From NCBI GenBank assembly GCA_963835855.1, contig CAWIHA010000029.1, positions 1-59,543 on the forward strand: a stretch of DNA of 59,543 nt. Reading direction: 5' to 3'. The notes under the pieces were generated by a model. It was not told the DNA's origin, did no database searches, and saw only the letters and a program-made list of their open reading frames with translations. Every line of letters begins with the position of its first letter. Within the stretch, counting starts at the first letter, position 1. This DNA comes from CAWIHA01 sp963835855. GTDB lineage: Bacteria; Acidobacteriota; Terriglobia; Bryobacterales; Bryobacteraceae. Below, piece by piece: positions 23,889-31,677 of the stretch. Position numbers and translations under genes: made by a program.

Positions 23889-25886
23889 TTATATACCACC
23901 AACGGCTTCTGGCGGCATCTTCCTCTCGATAGCGTGCGCCAGCGCCAAGAGCGCGCCGACGACCTCCGGCCCCTCGGAATAGGCCACTAGGCGCACCAGG
24001 CACCGGCCTTTACGAGAGACGAGGCTCGCCGAATAGAGCCGCGCGGCATCGCCGAGCGCCACGGGCGCGCTGCCCGAGGCGGGTTCCTCCTCGAATAAGC
24101 GCCCCGCGCCTGCCACGCTGCGAAACACGTGCAGGTCGGCGACTGCATCCAGCTTGCCCCGGTAGCGGTAATGCGCTGTCAGCGTGACCACAAGGCCCGC
24201 GTTGACATACTTATCCGCACCGCCATCCAGGTATTGCCACAGATCGGCTGCATCGAAGCTGCGCGTGGGGCCGGTCTTTTCCCAACCTTTGGCCTCGCCG
24301 GATTCGGGAAGCGCGAACGCCGACGGCTTCGTCTGCGCCTTTTGCAGCAGGAACTGGTTCGTCCTGGACCGGCTTTCGCCGGCGCTCGTGACATACACCG
24401 CGGGGCGCTCGTGCAGGGGGCAGGCAAACTCGCAAGCGCCGCAGCCGACGCAGCGCTCCGGATCGATGTAGGGCTGGCGGATTCTCTTCGTGTTCCCCGA
24501 AGCATCGGCGACATCCGCCTCGCGCAGGTAAACGGCCTTAGGTGAGACCGGGCACCACTCCTCGCACACGATGCACTCGGTCGCCATGGCCCAGGGCAGG
24601 CAGCGGCCGCGGTCGTAGAACGCGGTGCCGATGCGGATGGGTTTGGCGTCCGCGCCATCGGTTTCCCCGCGCCACCCTTTTTCGCGCGGGGTGATCTCCC
24701 AGATGGCGCCCGTGGGGCAGGCTTGTCCACACAGCACGCAACTCGGCTGGCAGTAGCCGATACGCGGCACGACCAGCGGCGTCCAGAGCCCCTCCAGGCC
24801 GGCTTGGAGGAACGCGGGGTGCAGTGCGTTGGCCGGGCAAACCTTCATGCATTCGCCGCAGCGGATGCAGCGCGCAAGAAACGCATTCTCATCCAGCGCG
24901 CCCGGCGGACGCACCAGCCGGTCGCGGTGCTCGATGGGCGCGGCGCCGATGCGGGCCAGCGGCACGAGCGCGGCGCCGGCGGCCAATCCCGTCAACGCCC
25001 GGCGGCGGCTCAAATCCGGACCCTCGGCCGTCTCCCGTCCCGATTTTGCGCCGAGGCGGAAGGCGAGTCCCCCTTCCGGGCAATCCGCCACGCAGTTCAG
25101 GCACAGGTGGCACTCGGACTTGCGCCAGCGCGCGCCGGGGATCGGGTCGTCTCCGCCCTGGCAATGCAGAAGGCAGCGGTTGCAATCCTCGCAACGCTCG
25201 CCGTGCTTTTCGAGGCGCAGCACGGACCAGCGCGACGCCGCGCCCAGCAGCGCCCCGAGCGGGCAGAGCGCGCGGCACCAGAAGCGCGTGATGCGGAGAT
25301 TGAGCGCCAGAACCGCGGCAAAGACCGCGGCCAAGAACAGCGCCTGCCGGAAATGCGGCTGCTTGAGGCTGAGCAGGCCCACATGGAAAACGCGCTCGAA
25401 CGCGTAGTTCAGCGCCGGAAAGACCGAGAGCGAAAACGAGCGCACCGCGAGCGCGATCGGATCGAGCACGCCCAGTATCCCCGAGCCGAGCAATGCCGCG
25501 GCCAGGCCCGCGATCAGAACATAATACTTCAGCTTCTGCCAACTCTTGTAACGGTTCGATTCGATAAGCCGGGGCCCGCGCTTCCGCTCCGAGCGCAGGT
25601 TGCTGAAGAAATGGTTTAGAGTGCCGAGCGGGCAGATCCAGCCGCAGAAGAAACGCCCGGCAAACAAAGCCGGGATCAGGATGACGAGGCTCCAGAGGAG
25701 CCCGCGGTAGAGCGCGCGGGTCGAGAGCGCGTTCAGGACCGCAGCCAGCGGGTCCGCCTGCAAAAACAAGCTTACGGGATACCGCAACCGCGCACCTTCG
25801 CTCCCGGCCTCCGTTCCCAATAACAGGAACAGGAATAGCGCCAGGAACGAGATCTGCGAAATCTGCCTCAGCTTGATGGACTTCAA
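23889..25886 (-). CDS. NapH/NosR-like membrane polyferredoxin with C-terminal DUF6599-like domain
   Basis: First gene of the radical-SAM operon, 665 residues. Several transmembrane helices come first, with the NapH/CcoG signature GRFFCGWICPLG at about residue 80 and FWCRALCPLG at about 210. Then come clustered [4Fe-4S] motifs: CEDCNRCLLHC, CHLCLNCVADCP, CIRCGECMKVCP, CVLCGQACP, CIVCEEWCP and CVGCGACEFACP. An internal SRRRALTGLAAGAALVP resembles a Tat signal after the second pair and may be a membrane-crossing point. The last 150 residues (FDAADLWQYLDGGADKYVNAG) resemble DUF6599 proteins. It presumably carries electrons from the quinone pool or cytosol to the following redox proteins. The start is TTG 25886; no ATG is available in frame. 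Confidence 0.87.
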   Translation of the reverse strand: MKSIKLRQISQISFLALFLFLLLGTEAGSEGARLRYPVSLFLQADPLAAVLNALSTRALYRGLLWSLVILIPALFAGRFFCGWICPLGTLNHFFSNLRSERKRGPRLIESNRYKSWQKLKYYVLIAGLAAALLGSGILGVLDPIALAVRSFSLSVFPALNYAFERVFHVGLLSLKQPHFRQALFLAAVFAAVLALNLRITRFWCRALCPLGALLGAASRWSVLRLEKHGERCEDCNRCLLHCQGGDDPIPGARWRKSECHLCLNCVADCPEGGLAFRLGAKSGRETAEGPDLSRRRALTGLAAGAALVPLARIGAAPIEHRDRLVRPPGALDENAFLARCIRCGECMKVCPANALHPAFLQAGLEGLWTPLVVPRIGYCQPSCVLCGQACPTGAIWEITPREKGWRGETDGADAKPIRIGTAFYDRGRCLPWAMATECIVCEEWCPVSPKAVYLREADVADASGNTKRIRQPYIDPERCVGCGACEFACPLHERPAVYVTSAGESRSRTNQFLLQKAQTKPSAFALPESGEAKGWEKTGPTRSFDAADLWQYLDGGADKYVNAGLVVTLTAHYRYRGKLDAVADLHVFRSVAGAGRLFEEEPASGSAPVALGDAARLYSASLVSRKGRCLVRLVAYSEGPEVVGALLALAHAIERKMPPEAVGGI

Positions 25887-26139
25887 CTCATGAGGAGTTT
25901 ATTGGAAGTTGGCGGCAAGATCAAGCCCGGCGAGCATCTGACGGGGTCTAAAATGGCTTGGCGAAGATGGGAAAAGTGGTTGATCACGCTGATTGACGGG
26001 GCGTGCCTGAAATGTGCGTTGAGGCCATTCACCAGTCCCGCGAAATATTTTTCCCGCAGCCTGAAGGCCATAGCGATTGGATACCGGCCCAGAAGATGCA
26101 AGCTGAACAATACACTGAAGCCGAAGGCATCGCCGTACA

Positions 26140-26565
26140 ATGATGAAAAAACTTGCTCCTCCGATAAGCCCCAAGCGGACAGCGGACGTTGAAGTGAAGC
26201 TACCTAAGCGCGGTCTCATTCCACACACCGCTCGGTCTGCATCTCTGGCATCCCTGGAAAACGATGAGGTGCCGCCATCGCCCTCCATCCCAGGACAAAT
26301 TGATCCCGGTATCCGGCAGGCCGTCAAACGCCTTCAGGAGCACGGCATCGAGACTTTTGAATCCTGCGAGGGTGGCCCTGGCCATTCATACCCAGAACCC
26401 ACCGTGGCGTTCTACGGCACACCGGAGGCGGGATGGCGAGCCGTTGGCGTCTGCCTCACCTATGGACTTCCAATCCTATCCTTGCGCCGGGTTTGGGATG
26501 TTCTCGACACAAACGAACCCACCGGCCCGCATTGGGAGATTACCTTCCGAAAGAGGATGCTCTAG
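26140..26565 (+). CDS. Conserved hypothetical protein of accessory region
   Basis: A 141-residue soluble protein I cannot assign. The first 45 residues look disordered (basic and proline/serine-rich); the rest forms a compact unit with ESCEGGPGHSYPEPTVAFYG, VCLTYGLPILSLRRVWDVLD and GPHWEITFRKR. The pattern is reminiscent of small proteins found near mobile elements. It lies beside a methyltransferase-nuclease gene in a stretch of visibly lower GC, divergent from the redox operon. ATG 26140 or ATG 26143 may start it; there is no strong ribosome-binding site. No catalytic signature is seen. Confidence 0.6.
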   Translation: MMKKLAPPISPKRTADVEVKLPKRGLIPHTARSASLASLENDEVPPSPSIPGQIDPGIRQAVKRLQEHGIETFESCEGGPGHSYPEPTVAFYGTPEAGWRAVGVCLTYGLPILSLRRVWDVLDTNEPTGPHWEITFRKRML

Positions 26566-26768
26566 CCGAGCTTGACGCATTCGTCACAGCGCGGCTTGTT
26601 TCCAGTTCCGCTTTCACGATGTTTCTGCTGGATTCTCTTACCGTCCGGGCAATCGTCATGATCGTGGTGGACGTTCCTGTGTTTGGGCGGATACTCAGTT
26701 GAGTTCGTATGGTACGGTGCTACTTTAGCCATGTCGCTAGATCCTCCTGCCAGAGGATTATAGCGCTC

Positions 26769-28376
26769 TCAGAACGGCAGCGCGTCCTGATCCCCTTGCT
26801 TTTCTCGCGGGGCTTTCTTGAACGCGGACGGATCAACCAGGGGGATGTTCGGTTGCTTCCCCTCGAATAATTCACGAATGGTGAGAATCTGAATCTTCGG
26901 GTAGTTGCCGTACAGCGTCTTGTAGGAGCCAGCCTTGACCGCTTCTGTTCGCATGGGGACGCTCGGTTCGGCCAGGGTGATGAACACGCCGATTTTGGCC
27001 TTCTCCCTATCAACCACATGAGCCAAGTCGCGCACCATTGCGACCCCTACGTGCTCGCCACCCTTGACGGAGACGATGGCCTTCTCGGTGATCTTGCCCT
27101 CGGGTTTGAAATAGATCAGGCCATCAATGCCAGTATCGGCTCCTTTTTTCTTGCCAGCGAAGGGAACGGCATTCACCAGCGATACGGCCCACCATTGGAA
27201 TTGGTACTTGTCGCGCATCGCCAAATCACGGGCACCATCCAGATCCTTTGGGGTTCCGTGAACCTCATACTGAATGCCGGGGAAGGCATCTTTCAGTCGC
27301 TTCTCTATGAGCGAGATTGCGAGGTGTGTGATGTCTATGCCGATCCATTCGCGCCTGAGCTTTTGTGCGGCGTGGATCGCCGTTCCGCATCCGCAGAACG
27401 GGTCTAACACAATTGCGCCCTCAACCGAACTGGCGGCAATAATGCGTTCCAGAAGCGCCAGCGGTTTCTGTGTTGGATAGCCGAGACGTTCTTGGGCCTG
27501 GGAATTGATTGGAGAGATATCATCCCAGAGGGTGTCAACTGTCTCGCCTTCAAGTGCGTCCAGAAACCGCTTTCTCTGAATCCGTCGGTTTTTGTCGGCC
27601 GGAAAATATAGCCGCCCCTCGGCTTCCATCTCGCGCATACGCTCGATTGATACCGCCCAGCCCTTTTGGGGCGGTTGATAGCCCTTGTATTCATAGATCA
27701 GATTCGCCCGGTACGAAGGACTGGTCAGATTGTCCAGCCGGTATCGCCTACCATGCTCGTCCGTGTGTGTGAACTTGGAAGTGATGTATGCCGGATTGCT
27801 GGGGCGGTATTGTCGATTGAACGGTGCCGCACCACTTCTCGCATAGAACAGGATGATGTCGTGGGATACTCCGAATCGAACGGCGGCCTTGTTCGTCTCA
27901 CCCCTACCCGCCTTTCGTTTCCAGATAATCTCATTTCTGAAGTTCTCGGCACCGAAAACGGCATCCATGACAAGTTTCAGGTAGTGGCTCGCCGTCGGAT
28001 CACAATGCAGGTAGATGCTTCCTGCGGGCCTTAGCACGCGCCGCAGTTCCAGCAGTCTCACTGCCATCATGGATAGGTATGCCATTATGTCGTTCTCTTT
28101 GAGAAATGCGCGCATAGAGCGCAGCATCTCGGCAGCGTCCGCGTTCTGGCTGGTCATCACGCCATCGAAAGCCAATTCCGCTTCATCACCCCAATGCCAA
28201 GTGTCTTCAAACGCTTCGATCTGCGCGCGCGATCTCTCGCCAGCGGTGCTTTTGAAAAGGACATTGTACGTAGCCTGGCTGTTGAACGGCGGGTCGAGGT
28301 AGATGAGGTCCACGCTCTCATCACTGAAACAGCCCCTCAGAACCGTGAGGTTGTCGCCGTAATAGAGCTTGTTCAT
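26769..28376 (-). CDS. DNA methyltransferase fused to Mrr-like nuclease domain
   Basis: A 535-residue fusion. The N-terminal part is a beta-class amino-methyltransferase: KLYYGDNLTVLRG, motif IV VDLIYLDPPFNSQATYN, and motif I VLDPFCGCGTAIHAAQKL with WIGIDITHLA. From about residue 410 a second domain carries GADTGIDGLIYF and AIVSVKGGEHVGVAMVRDL, i.e. the D-(x)n-(V)K pattern of Mrr-type restriction nucleases. Type IIG-like or Mrr-linked fusions of this kind methylate and may cleave DNA. ATG 28376 begins the conserved KLYYGDN region; ATG 28391 is an alternative. Upstream lies a transposase remnant. No separate specificity subunit is seen. Confidence 0.82.
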   Translation of the reverse strand: MNKLYYGDNLTVLRGCFSDESVDLIYLDPPFNSQATYNVLFKSTAGERSRAQIEAFEDTWHWGDEAELAFDGVMTSQNADAAEMLRSMRAFLKENDIMAYLSMMAVRLLELRRVLRPAGSIYLHCDPTASHYLKLVMDAVFGAENFRNEIIWKRKAGRGETNKAAVRFGVSHDIILFYARSGAAPFNRQYRPSNPAYITSKFTHTDEHGRRYRLDNLTSPSYRANLIYEYKGYQPPQKGWAVSIERMREMEAEGRLYFPADKNRRIQRKRFLDALEGETVDTLWDDISPINSQAQERLGYPTQKPLALLERIIAASSVEGAIVLDPFCGCGTAIHAAQKLRREWIGIDITHLAISLIEKRLKDAFPGIQYEVHGTPKDLDGARDLAMRDKYQFQWWAVSLVNAVPFAGKKKGADTGIDGLIYFKPEGKITEKAIVSVKGGEHVGVAMVRDLAHVVDREKAKIGVFITLAEPSVPMRTEAVKAGSYKTLYGNYPKIQILTIRELFEGKQPNIPLVDPSAFKKAPREKQGDQDALPF

Positions 28377-28392
28377 CGAACTGCCCAGCATA

Positions 28393-28541
28393 TCACGCCA
28401 GCAGTTCTGCCAGTTCCCATACGTGATCCGCAATCTTCGCTTCCATCGCAGGAGTGACGCGCAGGCTCTTGTGAATCCGGCAGAAATTGTATTACGCGAA
28501 ATGCAGGCAGTAGGCAGCCCGAAAAGCAAGCGTTAGCTGTT
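28393..28541 (-). pseudogene. Transposase C-terminal remnant
   Basis: Read on the minus strand, this stretch gives QLTLAFRAAYCLHFA, a stop codon, then YNFCRIHKSLRVTPAMEAK and IADHVWELAELLA before TGA 28393-28395. The YNFxRIHKxLRVTPAM block is the common C-terminal end of IS transposases in environmental bacteria. An internal stop and lack of upstream coding show that it is dead. It abuts the methyltransferase-nuclease gene, suggesting that element movement brought the gene here. Confidence 0.65.
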
Positions 28542-28625
28542 ATCCGATCAACGCACATTTCAGACACCACCGATTGACGGGTGTCCGTAGCGAGGGGTAG
28601 GCTTAAAGAAAAGGGGAGGTGCAAG

Positions 28626-29189
28626 TTGAGACGCTACGTGCCTTCTCGCCACTACCGTCAGGCAGCGCTGGGAGCGTTAGCACTGGGAGCGTTCGCGGCT
28701 TGGTGTGGCTGGAGGTGGGCTCCGGCTGATTTTGCCGCAGCGTTGTTGCTCGCAAGCGCTGTTCTCCTCATGTTCCTCGCCTTTCGTCCGCCCATCGAGA
28801 TCCATGAGACGCACTTGACGATCGGCCGGCGCCATATCGCCTGGCTTGACATCCGCCGCCTCGACCGTTCGGGCTGGTTGTCGCCGCTGATCGTCAACAT
28901 CACGCTGTTTGACGACAGCCGGATCCTGCTGATTTATCCCGGCAGCCGGGATTCCGCCAACAGCCTGCTGCGGCACTTGCGCCGCTTGGCGCGCGAGGCG
29001 CTGATCGATGGCATTCCTTACCGGCAGTTCTGGAGCGAGGCTCTGCCTGGTGTTCCGGAGGCCAGGCCGCCCGCTTCGCCGCGATATCGCCTGCTGCGGC
29101 CCGAGGACGAAGCCGAAGTGGAACGGCTCTTTCAAAAGCTGAAGACGGTCCGCCGCCTTGACCCAGACAACTCCATGGACGAAGAATAG
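28626..29189 (+). CDS. Membrane protein with PH-like soluble part, unknown function
   Basis: A 187-residue protein with two closely spaced transmembrane helices (QAALGALALGAFAAWCGW and FAAALLLASAVLLMFLAF) followed by a short beta-rich part (IEIHETHLTIGRRHIAWLDI) like the PH-type domains of small membrane proteins, and a charged C-terminus. TTG 28626 is the probable start: GGGGAGG lies about six bases upstream. An in-frame ATG-type start at 28581 lacks such a site. It ends three bases before the DUF218 gene, with an ABC exporter behind, so it probably belongs to an envelope operon. Function is unknown. Confidence 0.7.
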   Translation: MRRYVPSRHYRQAALGALALGAFAAWCGWRWAPADFAAALLLASAVLLMFLAFRPPIEIHETHLTIGRRHIAWLDIRRLDRSGWLSPLIVNITLFDDSRILLIYPGSRDSANSLLRHLRRLAREALIDGIPYRQFWSEALPGVPEARPPASPRYRLLRPEDEAEVERLFQKLKTVRRLDPDNSMDEE

Positions 29190-29192
29190 TTC

Positions 29193-29792
29193 GTGGCCTT
29201 CCTGAAAGCTCGGTTTTTGCGAATCGCAATTCCCGCCGGCGGGGTGGTTCTTCTCATTGCCGCGTATCCGCTCTGGCTGCGCGCACTGGGCGATTTCCTA
29301 GTGCGTTCCCAAGCCCCTTTCAAGGCCGACATGGTTGTGGTGCTGGCCGGGGACGACAGCGGGCGGCGGATTGTGAAGGCGGCCGAACTGGTCAAACATG
29401 GTTATGCTCCGCGGATTCTGGTGAGCGGCCCGCTCTGCTGCTATGGAGCACGCGAATCCGATCTGGCAATCCCCTTCGCAGTTGCGCGGGGGTATCCGCG
29501 CGAGTGGTTCCTCCCGCTGCCGCACCAGGCCACTTCGACGAAAGCCGAGGCGCGGGTTGTTGTTGGTGAGCTTAAGCGCCGCGGCGTAAAACGATTCATC
29601 GTGGTCACGAGCAACTACCATACGCGCCGGGCCGGGAACGCCTACCGCGCGCTCGTGCCGCCGGAGGACTTCCGTGTTGTGGCCGCGCCGGACTGGGCTT
29701 TCCGCCCGGACGACTGGTGGCGGCGCCGCGAGGGCCAGAAGCAGGTCTTCTTTGAATGGGCTAAGACGGTCGCAAGCTGGGTGGGGATGTAA
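29193..29792 (+). CDS. YdcF/ElyC-like DUF218 membrane protein
   Basis: A 199-residue protein with an N-terminal transmembrane helix and a DUF218 domain. Motifs: MVVVLAGDDSGRRIVKAAEL, GYAPRILVSG, the acidic STKAEARVVVGELKRRG and FIVVTSNYHTRRAGNAYR. Escherichia coli relatives (ElyC, SanA, YdcF) affect peptidoglycan precursor or envelope-barrier functions, with the domain probably periplasmic and binding a nucleotide or polyprenyl-linked substrate. GTG 29193 starts three bases after the preceding stop; the following ABC gene begins immediately after its own stop, so the three are co-transcribed. Confidence 0.85.
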   Translation: MAFLKARFLRIAIPAGGVVLLIAAYPLWLRALGDFLVRSQAPFKADMVVVLAGDDSGRRIVKAAELVKHGYAPRILVSGPLCCYGARESDLAIPFAVARGYPREWFLPLPHQATSTKAEARVVVGELKRRGVKRFIVVTSNYHTRRAGNAYRALVPPEDFRVVAAPDWAFRPDDWWRRREGQKQVFFEWAKTVASWVGM

Positions 29793-31585
29793 GTGTCAAC
29801 CGGCGCCGCCACAGTGACAGCCGCGGCCGAAGCCCCCAGGACGGGCGTGCTGGAGACGGCGCGCCAGCTCTGGCCCTATTTTCGGCGGCGCCGCCGTGCC
29901 ATGGCGCTAGGCACCGGCGCGCTGGTCTTTAAGGACCTCGCCGCCGCCGGCCTGCCGCTGCTTATGAGGAGCGGGATCGATTCGCTCGCGCACGGCATAC
30001 GGCTCGAGGTCGTGCTGCTCTACTGTGCCTGCCTGGTCGGCCTTTCCGCCTTGAAAGGCGTATTTCAATATTGGATGCGCGTCATCCTGATCGGCATCTC
30101 GCGCGACATAGAGTACGATCTGCGCAACGACCTCTTCGGCCACCTCATCGGCCTCTCCTCGGACTTTTACTCGCGCATGCGGACCGGCGACATCATGGCG
30201 CGCGCCACGAACGATTTGAATGCCGTCCGCATGATGCTCGGCCCGGCCGTCATGTACTGGACCGAAACGATGCTGACGTTCGTGCTGGCGGTGGCGATTA
30301 TGCTCTATTTCGACTGGCGGCTCACGTTGATCGCCATCCTGCCGGCCCCGCTGGTCACCGCGGTGGTGATCTATTTCGGCAGCGTGATCCACCGGCGGTT
30401 TGAGCGTATCCAGGCCATGTTTTCCGATATCAGCAGCCGCGTGCAGGAGAATCTCGCCGGGGTCCGCGTGGTCCGCGCCTACGTGCAGGAGGAGGCCGAG
30501 CTGCGGCGGTTCGAGAAAATCAACCGGGAATATATCGGCCGCAACCTCTCGCTGGCGCGCACCTCGAGCCTCTTCATGCCGCTCCTGCAACTGTTCATCG
30601 GCATCACTCTTCTGATCGTGTTATGGGCCGGCGGGTACCGGCTGCTCACCGGGCATCTCTCGCTCGGCAGCTTCGTCATGTTCAACATGTTTATGGGAAT
30701 CCTGGTGTGGCCGATGATCGCGCTCGGATGGGTAGTGAACCTGATGCAGCGCGGCACTGCCTCTTTCGGCCGCATCAACCAGATTCTGATGGAGCGCCCA
30801 ACCATAACCGGGCCGGCGCGGCCTGTTGCGCTCGCCGATGTCCGCGGTGAGATCGAGTTTCGAGAGCCGCCGTGCGGTATCCGGCGGGCCGCGCCCTCGA
30901 CGGCATCGATCTCGATATCCGCGCCGGCGAGACGGTGGCCGTCGTCGGACATACCGGCAGCGGGAAGAGCACGCTGGCGCGCCTGGTGCCGCGGCTCATC
31001 GATCCGACCGAAGGCCGCGTGCTGCTCGATGGCGTCGATCTGCGCCAGTTATCGCCCGCAGCGCTCCGGCGCAACATCGGCTTCGTCCCGCAGGAAACGT
31101 TTCTGTTCAGCGCGACGCTGCGAGAGAACATAGCGTTCGGTGTGGAGGATGCCACGGAGGAGCAGGTCCGCTGGGCGGCGGAGCTTGCCGGCCTGGGGCC
31201 CGATATCGCGACCTTCCCGGATGGCTACGAGACCGTCGTGGGCGAGCGCGGCATCACGCTCTCCGGGGGGCAAAAGCAGCGGACTGCGATCGCACGCGCG
31301 ATTCTTCGGAATCCGCGCATCTTGATTCTCGACGACGCGCTTTCGAGCGTCGACACGCTCACTGAAGAACGCATCCTCGGCGGCCTCGCGGAAGTCATGC
31401 ACGGGCGCACCACCATCCTGATCTCGCACCGTGTCTCGACCGTGCGCTACGCCGGCCGCATCATCGTGCTCGATCACGGCCGCATCGTCGAGCAGGGCAC
31501 GCATTCTGAGCTGGTCGGGGCGGGAGGCTATTATGCGGACCTGTATCAGCGGCAATTGCTGGAAGAGGAACTGGAAGCGATCTGA
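29793..31585 (+). pseudogene. MsbA-like ABC exporter, split by a frameshift
   Basis: A fused permease-ATPase ABC exporter of about 597 residues. The permease part (six helices, about residues 40-320) reads cleanly in the first frame up to GEIEFREP. The ATPase part continues one base out of frame from about 30872: VRYPAGRALDGIDLDI, Walker A GHTGSGKST, signature LSGGQKQR, Walker B ILILDDALSS, H-loop ISHRVSTV. The break lies near 30862-30875 and fits loss of a single base. Family members export lipids, lipid A precursors or drugs. Apart from the frameshift all motifs are intact, so either a very recent mutation or a sequencing error is likely. It follows the DUF218 gene directly and the start is GTG. 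Confidence 0.85.
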
Positions 31586-31589
31586 GAAC

Positions 31590-31672
31590 GCGGATTGTGG
31601 GACGTGGGCGTTGGGCAGTAAGGTTCCCTACACCTCACACTCAGCAGGGCGGCCCTGCATCCCACAACCCGC
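31590..31672. terminator. Long imperfect inverted repeat between ABC exporter and pnp
   Basis: The arms GCGGATTGTGGGA (31590-31602) and TCCCACAACCCGC (31660-31672) pair with one mismatch. Inside, GCAGGGC (31644-31650) pairs with GCCCTGC (31652-31658) around a single G. The element fills the space between convergent genes, so it may terminate both, or it may be a small repeat unit. Confidence 0.5.
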
Positions 31673-31677
31673 TTCAG

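Noticed and set aside
28373..28624. 83-residue minus-strand frame upstream of the methyltransferase
   Set aside because: Runs in a different frame over the transposase remnant; the remnant frame matches a known family and this one does not.
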